DNA from: Fluviirhizobium alvei
Lineage (GTDB): Bacteria > Pseudomonadota > Alphaproteobacteria > Rhizobiales > Rhizobiaceae
DNA: 59,566 bases
Assembly: GCF_030551875.1 (NCBI RefSeq)
Contig: NZ_JAUOZU010000023.1
Span: forward strand, 1 to 59,566
Reading direction: 5' to 3'
The notes beneath the pieces were generated by a model. It did not search any database, was not told where the DNA came from, and saw only the letters and a program-made list of their open reading frames with translations. Position 1 is the first letter of the stretch; each line of letters begins with the position of its first letter. The position numbers were made by a program, and so were the translations under genes. Shown here piece after piece: positions 16,867-25,848 of the stretch.

Positions 16867-16907
16867 GCGGCCCGAGGTCGCCTCCAACCTCACCCGGTTC
16901 GGGCCGC
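16867..16907. terminator. Bidirectional stem-loop between DUF59 gene and nnrS
   Basis: Arms GCGGCCCGA and TCGGGCCGC form a 9-bp stem with a loop of about 23 nt between the convergent DUF59 gene and nnrS. The right arm overlaps the last codons of nnrS. No T-tract is visible, so termination strength is uncertain. Confidence 0.4.
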
Positions 16908-18116
16908 GGGCTTTCGGCGTAGCACCAGCATGGGGCCATATTCTATGAGATAGAGCGCAAAGGCGCCGATCCACAATGCAGCGGCAGCCGAATAGATCAT
17001 CATCGCATGTTCCGGTAGCAGGCCAGCGGCGGGCCGGATGACCGCGCACAAAAAGATTGCGACATAACTCAGGCAGGTGACAGGCGAAGCGGACAGTTCG
17101 CGTCCGGTATGTCCACGGGTCGCGCGCGTCATCACGGCCAACATCATGGAGGCGATCGTACCCACCGTCAGAACATGCAGGGTCGCGTTGGCATCGCTGA
17201 GAGTGAGGGCTGAAGCAGCTATCGCGATCAAGCCCGCCGGGATAAACCCATAAGCGATGTGAAGAACGAGCAGCAGCGGTTCCCCGGCGGTGTTCCAGCC
17301 GCGCCAGCGCAACAGCCTGATGAGGTTGAGGAGTGCTGCAGCCATTGAAAAGCCTGCGGTCGTCAAACTGTCTGGCAAAAGGACGAACAAGCCGAGAGCC
17401 GGAACAGTCGACAGAATGCAAAGAACGTCAAACTGATTGTACGGCACCGGAAAATCCGTCCGTCCAGTCTTTTTGAGCCAGTTGCGAGTAAAACTCGGTA
17501 TCATCCGGCCACCGACGATCACGATCATCATCGTCAGGGCCGCCAGCGCCAGCCGTTCGGCATCCGCTGCATTTCCAAAAAGAACCGTCTGGACGTGAAA
17601 GAGGATGTTGGCGAGCGCCAATGCTCCGAGACCTCCCACTACTTTCAGGTCGCCCCACTTTCTCCCCGCAATGATTTCTCGAACGCAGACAATCTGCATC
17701 ACCGGCAGGAACAGGCTGTCGATGATCATCGATGGCAGCAGCCCAATCGCATCCGGCTCCACGAGGACAAGACGGCCAGCGAACCAAAGAAGGAAAAGCA
17801 CCATAAGGGGAGGGCCGGACACGGGCAGCCTGCCGGTCCAGTTCGGAACGGCCGTGAGGAGAAAGCCGGCGACGATCGCTGCACTGAAGCCGAACAGCAT
17901 CTCGTGCGCATGCCAGGCGAAGGCGCCATAGCTGCCGCCGATTTGCAAGAGTCCCGAAAGCGTTGAAATCCAGAACGTCATGGCAAGGACGGCCCAAAGG
18001 GCGCCGGCCAGAAAGAACGGTCGAAAGCCGTATGAAAAGAGAACGGACCCGGTTGCTGACAGTCCACGCGGGATGCCGCCGGGCCGGCGACGGGATGGGG
18101 CGATCGGTGCACTCAT
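16890..18116 (-). CDS. nnrS: NnrS, haem/copper membrane protein of NO response
   Basis: A 408-residue membrane protein with about twelve helices. NnrS hallmarks are SYGFRPFFLAGALWAVL (about residues 28-44), FAWHAHEMLFGFSAAIVAG (about 66-84) and LLTAVPNWTGR. NnrS contains haem and copper in Rhodobacter and lowers NO-derived stress, with an incompletely defined biochemical role. It is divergent from nirK, and the 185-bp intergenic region has two FNR/NnrR-type sites, one for each direction. GGAG precedes the ATG. Confidence 0.94.
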   Translation of the reverse strand: MSAPIAPSRRRPGGIPRGLSATGSVLFSYGFRPFFLAGALWAVLAMTFWISTLSGLLQIGGSYGAFAWHAHEMLFGFSAAIVAGFLLTAVPNWTGRLPVSGPPLMVLFLLWFAGRLVLVEPDAIGLLPSMIIDSLFLPVMQIVCVREIIAGRKWGDLKVVGGLGALALANILFHVQTVLFGNAADAERLALAALTMMIVIVGGRMIPSFTRNWLKKTGRTDFPVPYNQFDVLCILSTVPALGLFVLLPDSLTTAGFSMAAALLNLIRLLRWRGWNTAGEPLLLVLHIAYGFIPAGLIAIAASALTLSDANATLHVLTVGTIASMMLAVMTRATRGHTGRELSASPVTCLSYVAIFLCAVIRPAAGLLPEHAMMIYSAAAALWIGAFALYLIEYGPMLVLRRKPAARTG

Positions 18117-18169
18117 GGAATTCTCCTTTCAAAGAAGAGACCAGAGTAGGAAGCCCAGCGATGGCGTCT

Positions 18170-18183
18170 TTGCTCAAACGCAA
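18170..18183 (-). promoter_or_regulatory. FNR/NnrR-type box for nnrS
   Basis: TTGCTCAAACGCAA fits TTG-N8-CAA and is centred about 60 bp upstream of the nnrS start codon. Confidence 0.6.
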
Positions 18184-18211
18184 GCTGGAAGGCCGCCAAT
18201 GTCCTACAACC

Positions 18212-18225
18212 TTGTTCTGGAACAA
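18212..18225 (+). promoter_or_regulatory. FNR/NnrR-type box for nirK
   Basis: TTGTTCTGGAACAA fits TTG-N8-CAA with near-perfect dyad symmetry (TTGTTC/GAACAA). It is centred about 83 bp upstream of the nirK ATG, so a class II promoter would give a leader of about 42 nt. Confidence 0.75.
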
Positions 18226-18301
18226 AGATCGAAATTGGCTTTCTCACTAGGGTCTTCCTCGAAGGGATCGGGAACGCCCGATCCAAGCCAGGAGAAGTCC
18301 G

Positions 18302-19438
18302 ATGAGCAATGAAATGAAGATGACACGACGCTCGATTCTCGCTGGAGCCGCATTTGCCGGGGCCATGGCCCCGCTGGTCGTGGCTTCGGTCGCCAGCGCA
18401 ACGGAGGAAGTCGGCGAGGCCAAGGTCGCCCAGACCGATATCGCCAGTCTCGAACGCGTCAAGCTCGAACTGGTCAAACCGCCATTCGTCCATCCCCATG
18501 CCCAGAAGGCTGAAGGTGCACCCAAGATCTATGAAGTGACCCTCACCATTCAGGAGAAGAAGATCATCGTCGATGACGAAGGCACCGAAGTCCATGCGAT
18601 GACTTTCGATGGTTCGGTCCCGGGTCCCATGATCGTTGTGCATCAGAACGACTATGTCGAACTCACGCTCGTCAATCCGGAAACCAACGAACTGCAACAT
18701 AATATCGATTTTCATTCGGCAACCGGGGCGCTCGGCGGTGGTGCGCTGACGGTCGTCAATCCCGGCGAAAAGGCTGTCATCCGTTTCAAGGCAACGAAGG
18801 CCGGCGTGTTCGTCTACCACTGCGCACCTCCGGGCATGGTTCCCTGGCACGTCACATCGGGCATGAATGGTGCCATCATGGTGCTGCCACGCGACGGGCT
18901 GAAGGACCACAAGGGCAACGATCTCGTCTATGACCGGGTCTACTATGTCGGCGAACAGGATTTCTATGTGCCGCGGGATGCCGCCGGTACCTACAAGAAG
19001 TATGAAAGCGCAGGCGATGCCTATGGCGATGTCCTTGAGGTCATGAAGACGCTCACGCCGAGCCATATCGTTTTTAACGGCGCGGTCGGGGCTCTGACGG
19101 GTGAAAATGCGCTCAAGGCCAAGGTTGGCGAGAAAGTGCTGATCCTGCATTCGCAGGCCAATCGCGACACCCGTCCGCATCTCATCGGCGGCCATGGTGA
19201 TTATGTGTGGGCGACTGGAAAATTCGCCAATGTGCCGGATCTCGACCAGGAGACCTGGTTCATTCCGGGAGGTGCTGCGGGCGCCGCCTTCTACACATTT
19301 CACCAGCCCGGCATCTATGCCTACGTGAACCACAACCTGATCGAGGCGTTTGAAAAGGGAGCTGCGGCCCATTTCAAGGTTGAGGGTGAATGGAACGACG
19401 ATCTGATGACGGCGATTATAAGCCCGAACAATCATTGA
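18302..19438 (+). CDS. nirK: Copper-containing nitrite reductase
   Basis: A 378-residue two-cupredoxin-domain enzyme that reduces nitrite to NO in the periplasm as a trimer. A Tat signal is present ([14 protein letters not shown], residues 7-20), with cleavage likely near residue 33. Type 1 ligands are H133, C174, H183 and M188. Type 2 ligands are H138, H173 and, from the neighbouring subunit, H344. The catalytic Asp136 (NIDFH) and His293 (RPHLIGGH) are present. Length and motifs fit the alphaproteobacterial class I type fed by pseudoazurin, which is encoded in the same window. nirV follows. Confidence 0.97.
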   Translation: MSNEMKMTRRSILAGAAFAGAMAPLVVASVASATEEVGEAKVAQTDIASLERVKLELVKPPFVHPHAQKAEGAPKIYEVTLTIQEKKIIVDDEGTEVHAMTFDGSVPGPMIVVHQNDYVELTLVNPETNELQHNIDFHSATGALGGGALTVVNPGEKAVIRFKATKAGVFVYHCAPPGMVPWHVTSGMNGAIMVLPRDGLKDHKGNDLVYDRVYYVGEQDFYVPRDAAGTYKKYESAGDAYGDVLEVMKTLTPSHIVFNGAVGALTGENALKAKVGEKVLILHSQANRDTRPHLIGGHGDYVWATGKFANVPDLDQETWFIPGGAAGAAFYTFHQPGIYAYVNHNLIEAFEKGAAAHFKVEGEWNDDLMTAIISPNNH

Positions 19439-19506
19439 TGCCATTGGCTGGTCGCCGGATATCGTTCTGGCGGCCAGCCTTCGAACTCGAACAGGCGAGG
19501 GCGATC

Positions 19507-20406
19507 ATGTCCGCCTCAAGCGCAAGAAAAACCTCCACCCTTTTGTCCATTCTGTTTCCCGCCATGATTGCTGTGGTTTGCGGGATCGGGATCTCCGGCC
19601 AACTGGGCTACTTCGAAACGGAAAAAACAGTCGGGGAAAGGGTTCCGGAAACGGTGACCATTCCTGCAGGTGTCGCGAAATTTCGTGACCATGGCGAGTT
19701 CTTCAAGAATGGATTTGCGATTGATGGACCGGTTGTCGAACGCTTGAACAGATCGCCGCTCACCATCATGAAATACCAGGTGACGGAGGGTGATTATGCG
19801 CGCTGTGTCGAAGCAGGCCGATGCACTACAGTGCTTGCCGCCCATCGACACGGCCAAGATTTCCCCGTTACTGGCGTAAACTTCAACGATGCCAGATCCT
19901 ATGCAGATTGGTTGAGCGCCGAAACCGGCATCGTCTGGACATTGCCGACCCACGATCAGCTTGCAATCGCAGCCGGTTCGAAGTTTCCCGACGATGCGCT
20001 GGGCATCGACCCCGACAGCCGCAATCCCGCCCTTCGCTGGCTGGCGGACTATGATCGTGAGATCAGGCGCAAGAAAGAAAACGACACCACGCCAAAAATG
20101 AAGGGACATTTCGGCGAAAATGAATTTGGCCTGGCCGATTTTGCCGGCAACATATGGGAATGGACCACCACGTGTCAGCGTCGAATCGACATCGCTGGCG
20201 AAAGCCAGACGACGCAGGCGACCTGCGGCATCTACGTTACGATGGGGTTGCATCGCGCGCCGATGAGCGATTTCATCCGCGACCCGAAGACCGGTGGCTG
20301 CTCGGTCGGTGCGCCACCTGCCAATCTGGGATTCCGGCTGATCCGGGATGACCGCTGGTATGCAGACCTTCTGCGGCGACTGCGCGATCGCGGGATCATT
20401 TCCTGA
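19507..20406 (+). CDS. nirV: NirV, formylglycine-generating-enzyme-like protein
   Basis: A 299-residue protein with an N-terminal membrane anchor or signal (about residues 10-33) and an FGE-sulfatase domain. The domain shows MKYQVTEGDYARCVEAG (about 89-105), VTGVNFNDARSYADWLS (about 120-136), FGLADFAGNIWEWT (about 207-220) and the terminal LGFRLIRDD. NirV regularly follows nirK, with no defined reaction. It starts 68 bp after nirK. The ATG at 19507 follows GGCGAGGG, while an alternative ATG overlaps the nirK stop at 19438. Confidence 0.9.
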   Translation: MSASSARKTSTLLSILFPAMIAVVCGIGISGQLGYFETEKTVGERVPETVTIPAGVAKFRDHGEFFKNGFAIDGPVVERLNRSPLTIMKYQVTEGDYARCVEAGRCTTVLAAHRHGQDFPVTGVNFNDARSYADWLSAETGIVWTLPTHDQLAIAAGSKFPDDALGIDPDSRNPALRWLADYDREIRRKKENDTTPKMKGHFGENEFGLADFAGNIWEWTTTCQRRIDIAGESQTTQATCGIYVTMGLHRAPMSDFIRDPKTGGCSVGAPPANLGFRLIRDDRWYADLLRRLRDRGIIS

Positions 20407-20411
20407 TGGAT

Positions 20412-20425
20412 TTGCCAAATGTCAA
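20412..20425 (+). promoter_or_regulatory. FNR/NnrR-type box for nnrR
   Basis: TTGCCAAATGTCAA fits TTG-N8-CAA and is centred about 76 bp upstream of the nnrR ATG, just after the nirV stop. It allows autoregulation or control by an oxygen-responsive FixK/FnrN protein encoded elsewhere. Confidence 0.6.
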
Positions 20426-20494
20426 GACAAGGCGGCTCCTTGTTGCTAGGGTCAACATTCAGTCAGGTTTCGATCGTGGCAAGCGGAGACGCAA

Positions 20495-21190
20495 ATGAAA
20501 ATCGACAAGAGCGTCGTGAAATCCTTCTCGATGTTCGAAAAAATGCCCGACGCGGATGTCGAGGCATTGCTGTCGCTTGCCGTTCCGAAACGGATTGGAC
20601 CGGGTGAATCCTTTTTCGAACAGGGTGCGCCCGCTAGTCATTTCTTTCTTCTCATCAATGGTCGCCTCAAGGTCACCCAGGTGACCGCCGATGGACAGCA
20701 GATCATCGTTCGTGTCGTTCATCCGGGCGATCTGTTCGGTTTTGCGCGTGCATTGCGACGGCCGGATTATCCGGGGACGGCCATCGGAGTGATCGAGAGC
20801 CTGGCCCTGTGCTGGCCAACGGAACTCTGGCCGCAATTCATCGACCGGAGCCCACAGGTAGCGGTCAGCGCGCTCAACACGATCGGCCAGCGCCTTGAGG
20901 AGGCTCATACCCGGATCCGGGAAATGTCGACGCAGGAAGTCGAACGTCGCGTTGCCCATACCGTCATCCGCCTCAGCAAACAGGCGGGCAAGGTGGAGAA
21001 CGGTGGCGTCCGGATTGATTTTCCGATTTCGCGGCAGGATATCGCAGAAATGACGGGAACCACCCTCCACACCGTCTCTCGTATCCTGAGCGCCTGGGAA
21101 TCGAACGGGATTGTCGAGGGCGGCCGGCAGAAACTGCTGGTGAAGGATCTGCCGCGCCTGCAGGCGCTGGCCGACAGTCTGGGCAATTGA
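20495..21190 (+). CDS. nnrR: NnrR, Crp/Fnr-family NO-responsive activator
   Basis: A 231-residue Crp/Fnr-family regulator. The cyclic-nucleotide-binding-like sensor fold spans about residues 15-125 (with PGDLFGFARALRR), followed by a dimer helix and a C-terminal HTH (about 150-220). The recognition helix lies in GTTLHTVSRILSAWE. The N-terminal Cys cluster of FNR is absent, which fits NnrR/NNR proteins that respond to NO. It is the likely activator of the boxed denitrification genes. It lies 88 bp downstream of nirV behind its own box. Confidence 0.92.
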   Translation: MKIDKSVVKSFSMFEKMPDADVEALLSLAVPKRIGPGESFFEQGAPASHFFLLINGRLKVTQVTADGQQIIVRVVHPGDLFGFARALRRPDYPGTAIGVIESLALCWPTELWPQFIDRSPQVAVSALNTIGQRLEEAHTRIREMSTQEVERRVAHTVIRLSKQAGKVENGGVRIDFPISRQDIAEMTGTTLHTVSRILSAWESNGIVEGGRQKLLVKDLPRLQALADSLGN

Positions 21191-21201
21191 GGCGAAAGCC
21201 T

Positions 21202-21232
21202 GTCTCTTTTGCAGCAAGCTGCTTTTCGAGAC
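21202..21232 (+). terminator. Possible terminator after nnrR
   Basis: Outer arms GTCTC/GAGAC enclose an inner GCAGC-AA-GCTGC, 12 bp after the nnrR stop. T-runs flank the inner stem, but the inner loop is too small to be ideal. The rest of 21191-21481 (291 bp) holds no gene; its AT-rich end probably includes the chemoreceptor promoter. Confidence 0.3.
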
Positions 21233-21481
21233 GGTCAGTGCTTTTCTTTGTCGTGCCTGGACACTCGTTGCGAGGGAATGCTGGATCGTGTCCCGCCGAG
21301 CGCGTGACGCCGCTGTAAATCCAAATCGCACATTTCGAGAAAAGTCGGGCCTACCCCTGATCGCGCAGGGGTGTAACGGAAACTTTACAAATAATTGGCA
21401 AAAATTTTCACAAATGAGTCGATGTAATCGATGTGTGGAAATAATTTGCAGATTGCCCAATGGCAACCAAAAGGAGCTCGA

Positions 21482-23329
21482 ATGAGACCGCTCTCCCTGA
21501 AATCGAAACTGATTGTCGCAATTGCCGCCCTGTTCCTTGCGAGCGCGAGTTCCAGTGTCGTCGGCTATCTCAAGACGACCGAAATCCTGACCAAGAATAC
21601 CGAAGTGGCAAGCAAGTCGTTTCCGAACGTGCAGATCACCGAGGAAATCGCAGCTTCGCTGGGCGATGTGAAACTTGCCTACCTCAAGCATATTCTGGCC
21701 GTCGACGATGTCGGTCGCGAAAAGGCACTCGCGCAGATCGGCGCCACCAACGAGGTGTTCCAGAACAAGCTTGCAACCTACAAGGCGGCCGCCCAGACAG
21801 ATGCCGAACGGGTGCTGATCGACAAGATCGTGAGCTCCTACAATGGCTTCCAGGAGATGGGCAGGGAAGTCATCGACTTCTCGGACAATGGCATGAAGGC
21901 GGCCGCATCGAAATATGCCGACGAGAAAATGATGCCGGCGGGTGCCGCGATTTCCGGTGCAGTCAACGAGATCATCGATCTGACGAAGACCAGTGCCGAA
22001 AACTCCTTTCAGCAGGCACGCCAATATGCGACCGAAGCGACAATCGTCTCCGTTGTGGCGGGTTTGCTCATGACGGTAATCGCGGTCGGCGCCATGGGGC
22101 TTGCCATCTTCGGAATTGCGCGACCGATCGGCCGCATCACCGAAGCGATGCGGCGGCTTGCGGATGGTCAAACCGACCTCGTCATTCCCTATGCCGGCAA
22201 GCATGACGAGATTGGCGCGATGGCGGGTTCGGTCGAGGTATTTCGTCAGGCGGCTCTGCGCAACCGGGAACTGGAGCGCGAGGCGGAGGAGGCCAGAAGC
22301 CGATCCGAAATCGAGCGCCAACTTGCAGAGCAGCATGCCGAGGCGGAAGCCGCCGAACGGCTCCAGAAGGCCACGGCCGGCCTCGCGGAAGGGCTCAAGC
22401 GGCTTGCCATGGGCGACATGGGCTTCAAGCTCGAGGAAGCCTTCTCGCCTGAATTCGAACCGCTGCGTCATGACTTCAACATCTCGATCACCCAGCTCGG
22501 CGCCACGCTTTCTGCGCTCATGGGCTCGATCACCGTGATCGACAGTTCGTCGCGGGAGATCTCTGGCGGCGCCAAGGATCTCTCCCAGCGCACCGAACAT
22601 CAGGCCGCCTCGCTGGAGGAAACGGCTGCCGCGCTCGACCAGATTACGGTCAATGTCTCCAATTCCTCACGCCGGTCGGAGGAGGCGCAGAAGGTGGCCG
22701 TCGAAGCCAACCGCAGCGCCGAGGATTCCGCCCGTATCGTCAGCCATGCGGAAGAGGCGATGCGTCGCATCGAAGCCTCGTCCGACCAGATTTCCGGCAT
22801 CATCGGCGTCATCGACGAGATTGCCTTTCAGACAAACCTTTTGGCACTGAATGCCGGCGTCGAGGCCGCGCGCGCCGGAGAGGCGGGCAAGGGCTTTGCC
22901 GTTGTCGCGCAGGAGGTGCGGGAACTGGCCCAACGGTCGGCCCGGGCGGCCAAGGAAATCAAGGGCCTGATCCAGAACTCGTCCAACGAGGTCAATGGCG
23001 GTGTGACGCTGGTACGCGATGCCGGGCAGGCGCTGGGAACGATCGTCTCCTTCATCGGTGAGATCAATCAGCATATGCATGCGATCGCAACCTCATCGCG
23101 CGAACAGGCGACAGGTCTTGCCGAGGTGAATGCGGCAGTCAACGGCATGGATCAGCTGACCCAGCAGAATGCATTCATGGTGCAGCAATCCCATGCCGCC
23201 TCGACCAGCCTGGCCGAGGAAGCCACCAAGCTCAGGGATCTTGTCGCGCGGTTCCGACTGCCGATGGAAGACAGCCGCGGCTTCCAATCCAATGCGCGGG
23301 TCAGGACCATGGAGCGGTTGGCAGGCTAA
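21482..23329 (+). CDS. Methyl-accepting chemotaxis protein
   Basis: A 615-residue chemoreceptor. It has an N-terminal membrane helix (about 8-28), a periplasmic four-helix-bundle sensor (about 30-195), a second helix (about 200-220), HAMP (starting [16 protein letters not shown], about 223-275), a second HAMP-like stretch near 310-345 and a long coiled-coil signalling domain. The conserved hairpin tip is [20 protein letters not shown] (about 453-472). AAGGAGCTCG precedes the ATG. It is a lone gene between nnrR and the SorC regulator, and the ligand is unknown. There is no adjacent che operon. Confidence 0.92.
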   Translation: MRPLSLKSKLIVAIAALFLASASSSVVGYLKTTEILTKNTEVASKSFPNVQITEEIAASLGDVKLAYLKHILAVDDVGREKALAQIGATNEVFQNKLATYKAAAQTDAERVLIDKIVSSYNGFQEMGREVIDFSDNGMKAAASKYADEKMMPAGAAISGAVNEIIDLTKTSAENSFQQARQYATEATIVSVVAGLLMTVIAVGAMGLAIFGIARPIGRITEAMRRLADGQTDLVIPYAGKHDEIGAMAGSVEVFRQAALRNRELEREAEEARSRSEIERQLAEQHAEAEAAERLQKATAGLAEGLKRLAMGDMGFKLEEAFSPEFEPLRHDFNISITQLGATLSALMGSITVIDSSSREISGGAKDLSQRTEHQAASLEETAAALDQITVNVSNSSRRSEEAQKVAVEANRSAEDSARIVSHAEEAMRRIEASSDQISGIIGVIDEIAFQTNLLALNAGVEAARAGEAGKGFAVVAQEVRELAQRSARAAKEIKGLIQNSSNEVNGGVTLVRDAGQALGTIVSFIGEINQHMHAIATSSREQATGLAEVNAAVNGMDQLTQQNAFMVQQSHAASTSLAEEATKLRDLVARFRLPMEDSRGFQSNARVRTMERLAG

Positions 23330-23347
23330 CCCGAAAGGATCGCACGG

Positions 23348-24337
23348 TCAGGACAGGGCATTGCAGACATTGCGGGCCGTGTCCTGATCGGTGATCAGGA
23401 TGGTAGCGATCTTGGCGGAGAGCATGCCGACTATGGCATTGGTCTTTTCCGGGCCGCCGCCGATGCAGATGCGGTCCTCGACAGTCATGAAATCCTCGAG
23501 CGGCATCACCAGATGGCGGTCATCGAATCCGGTGCGGATGACATGGCCCCCGGCATCGAAGAAATAACCGGAAGCAAAGCCCACCGCGCCTTTTGCGCGA
23601 TACTGTTCGAGCAGTTCATCGGTCATGACGCCGGAATCCTCAAGCAGTGTCGGGCCGCTGAGGGCGGTCACACCGAAAAGTGTCTTGGTGCAATGGCGGA
23701 GAAGGCCGAAATGCTGCGCAACGATCGGCTCCTGCATCAGGAGCGTCTTCATCTCGGGATTGGAAACGACGCCCGGCGCATGAAGGTTGACGCAGCGCGC
23801 GTTGAGCCGTGTGGCGATGTTGGATGTGCAGAGTTCAGGCGAAAAATCATAGGTCGCAATTGAACTGCCGGTGACCTGCGCGACGGTGACGCCAGGCAGG
23901 TTTGCCGGCGACAGTGCTTTTGAAAGTGCCAGAACCGTACGCCCCCAGGCAACGCCGATGACATCGTCATCCATGATCCGTTGCTCGAGAATGCGGGCGC
24001 CCAGCCGCCCAATCCGTTCGTAGAGTGGTGAATCGGTGCCGCTCGAGGGCAGCACGAAACACTCCTTGAGCCCTGCCTTCTCACAGAGTTCGATCGAAAG
24101 ATCCGCCCGTTCCAGCCGTGTCGGATCGATGGTGATCGTCACCACGCCCTCATCGCGCGCCTTTTGCAGCAAATTGAAAACGGACGCGCGGGATATGCCA
24201 AGTCGGGCAGCGATCTCGTCCTGTTTGAGACCTTCTTCATAGTAAAGCCACGCTGTCCAGAGCGGCAGATCCGATCCGAACTGCATCGGTGGAACGCGTC
24301 TTTTTGTGCCCCTTTCGGCTGGATTTTCAGGTTGCAT
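23348..24337 (-). CDS. SorC/DeoR-type sugar-binding transcriptional regulator
   Basis: A 329-residue SorC-family regulator, the family that includes EryD of the Brucella erythritol operon. The N-terminal HTH (about residues 38-60) contains LKQDEIAARLGISRASVFNL. The C-terminal sugar-phosphate-binding domain has GVAWGRTVLALSKAL and a late ICIGGGPEKTNAI segment. The ATG at 24337 has GGAGG upstream with long spacing; a second Met lies 17 codons in. It is divergent from the polyol-phosphate dehydrogenase operon, so it most likely represses that operon until a phosphorylated intermediate accumulates. Confidence 0.88.
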   Translation of the reverse strand: MQPENPAERGTKRRVPPMQFGSDLPLWTAWLYYEEGLKQDEIAARLGISRASVFNLLQKARDEGVVTITIDPTRLERADLSIELCEKAGLKECFVLPSSGTDSPLYERIGRLGARILEQRIMDDDVIGVAWGRTVLALSKALSPANLPGVTVAQVTGSSIATYDFSPELCTSNIATRLNARCVNLHAPGVVSNPEMKTLLMQEPIVAQHFGLLRHCTKTLFGVTALSGPTLLEDSGVMTDELLEQYRAKGAVGFASGYFFDAGGHVIRTGFDDRHLVMPLEDFMTVEDRICIGGGPEKTNAIVGMLSAKIATILITDQDTARNVCNALS

Positions 24338-24447
24338 GAATGCTTGGACCTCCGGATCTCAGTCCTTTTACTCTTTTTGCCCGACAAGTCCAGTTGCGAC
24401 CCGGAGAGGGTGTAATGAAGAATGCCAACATAAATTGAAAAAAGACA

Positions 24448-24476
24448 TTGACAAAAAACATAACCTCCTGAAAAAT
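24448..24476 (+). promoter_or_regulatory. Candidate sigma-70 promoter of the polyol operon
   Basis: TTGACA at 24448 is separated by 17 bp from AAAAAT at 24471 (4/6 match to TATAAT). Transcription would start about 20 nt before the dehydrogenase ATG at 24502. It lies in the AT-rich divergent region facing the SorC gene, where an operator is expected but not clear by eye. Confidence 0.35.
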
Positions 24477-24501
24477 GCCACCAACAGATCGGGAGGAGAG
24501 A

Positions 24502-25848
24502 ATGCAGAGCGCATCGAGCGCCCTTCGGCGTCCAGCCGGATGGCGTGACTGGAATGAATTGATCCGTGATGTCAGCGCGGGTGAGTGGATCAACCCTGAT
24601 ACCGGGCGGCCGGCGGAAGTGCCGTTCAAGACGGTGCTGATCGAGGACAGCCTGCGTGGTGGCGAAGCGGACCTGCTGATCAGGACCATGCCGGCGGCGC
24701 GCTATGCCGTGGTGGCCGATGCCGATACCTATGATGCGCTGGGATATGTCATTGCTCGCAGCCTCGGGGACCGGGCAATGACAGTAATCCTCGATCATCC
24801 GCATGCCGACGAAGGCTGCGTCAGCGATCTGCAGCAGAAGACACGGGGCGCTGATGCGCTCGTGGCGGTCGGCTCGGGAACGATCAACGATCTCTGCAAA
24901 TATGCGACCGCCAAGGATGGCCGCCCCTATAGCGTGTTCGGCACAGCGCCCTCGATGAACGGCTACACCTCGACCACCGCTTCGATCACGCTCAACGACG
25001 GGCTGAAGACGACCTTGCCGGCCCATGCGGCCAAAGGCGTGTTCCTCGATATCGAGGTGTCTGCCGCCGCTCCGCAATATCTGATCGCCGCCGGTTTCGG
25101 CGACAGCCTCTGCCGATCGACGGCACAGGTGGACTGGTTCTTCTCCCACATCATGCTCGGCACGCATTATGCGACATCGCCCTATGTGCTGCAGACGGCA
25201 GATGAGGAGGCGATGCTGGCACGGTCGGCGGGTCTGGGCCACCGCGACCATGAGGCGATCGGCTACCTGCACCGGATTCTGACGCTCGGCGGCTATGGCA
25301 TCAGCATTACCGGCATGAGCCATCCTGGCTCGATGGGCGAGCACCAGATTTCACACTGGATCGACAGTTTTGCCGGCGACCGGCATCCGGGTACCGTGCA
25401 TGGCCAGCAGGTCGGTGTCACCTCTGTGACCATGGCCCGGCTGCAGGAGCTGATCCTGGCGAGCGAGACCGCACCCCGGATCCGCCCGACCGAGCTCGAT
25501 GAAGCGGCGATTGCGGCGCGCTATCCGGCTGCGGCTGTCGGCTACTGTCTCGAAGCATCCCGTGCCAAGGCCATGGACCAGGCACGCGCTGACCGCTTCA
25601 ATGCCGAACTCGAGGCCCGCTGGCCGGAACTGCGCAAGACGCTGCTTGCCATGGCCGTGCCGTCAAAAGTGCTGGCCGATCATATCCGCGCTGCCGGTGG
25701 CGGTGCGACTGCTGCCGAAATCGGAATGGATCGGGGCCTTTATCGCGAGGCGCTCCGCCACGCCAAGGAATTACGCAACCGCTATTCGATGCTCGATCTT
25801 GCCGCCGACATGGGCATTCTTGAAGATTTCATCGCGGAGGAATGCTGA
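24502..25848 (+). CDS. Iron-type polyol-phosphate dehydrogenase (AraM/glycerol-1-phosphate dehydrogenase family)
   Basis: A 448-residue protein of the AraM/EgsA family, the bacterial relatives of archaeal sn-glycerol-1-phosphate dehydrogenase. The nucleotide-binding segment has AVGSGTINDLCKYA. Metal ligands are expected in AAGFGDSLC, TGMSHPGSMGEHQISH and GTVHGQQVG. Characterised members interconvert dihydroxyacetone phosphate and glycerol-1-phosphate with NAD(P)H. In a catabolic operon it may oxidise another polyol phosphate. The ATG at 24502 follows GGGAGGAGA. It is the first gene of a run extending through two kinases and a ribose-type transporter. Confidence 0.82.
   Translation: MQSASSALRRPAGWRDWNELIRDVSAGEWINPDTGRPAEVPFKTVLIEDSLRGGEADLLIRTMPAARYAVVADADTYDALGYVIARSLGDRAMTVILDHPHADEGCVSDLQQKTRGADALVAVGSGTINDLCKYATAKDGRPYSVFGTAPSMNGYTSTTASITLNDGLKTTLPAHAAKGVFLDIEVSAAAPQYLIAAGFGDSLCRSTAQVDWFFSHIMLGTHYATSPYVLQTADEEAMLARSAGLGHRDHEAIGYLHRILTLGGYGISITGMSHPGSMGEHQISHWIDSFAGDRHPGTVHGQQVGVTSVTMARLQELILASETAPRIRPTELDEAAIAARYPAAAVGYCLEASRAKAMDQARADRFNAELEARWPELRKTLLAMAVPSKVLADHIRAAGGGATAAEIGMDRGLYREALRHAKELRNRYSMLDLAADMGILEDFIAEEC

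Noticed and set aside
21349-21375. Short hairpin CCCCTG/CAGGGG before the chemoreceptor gene
   Set aside because: The stem is only 6 bp, with no T-tract, and lies about 160 bp from the nnrR stop. It is too weak to call.
20459-22600. A 713-residue reverse-strand open frame opposite nnrR and the chemoreceptor
   Set aside because: It is a shadow of two well-supported forward genes in high-GC DNA. Its composition is biased toward Arg/Gly/His, with no domain and no ribosome-binding site.
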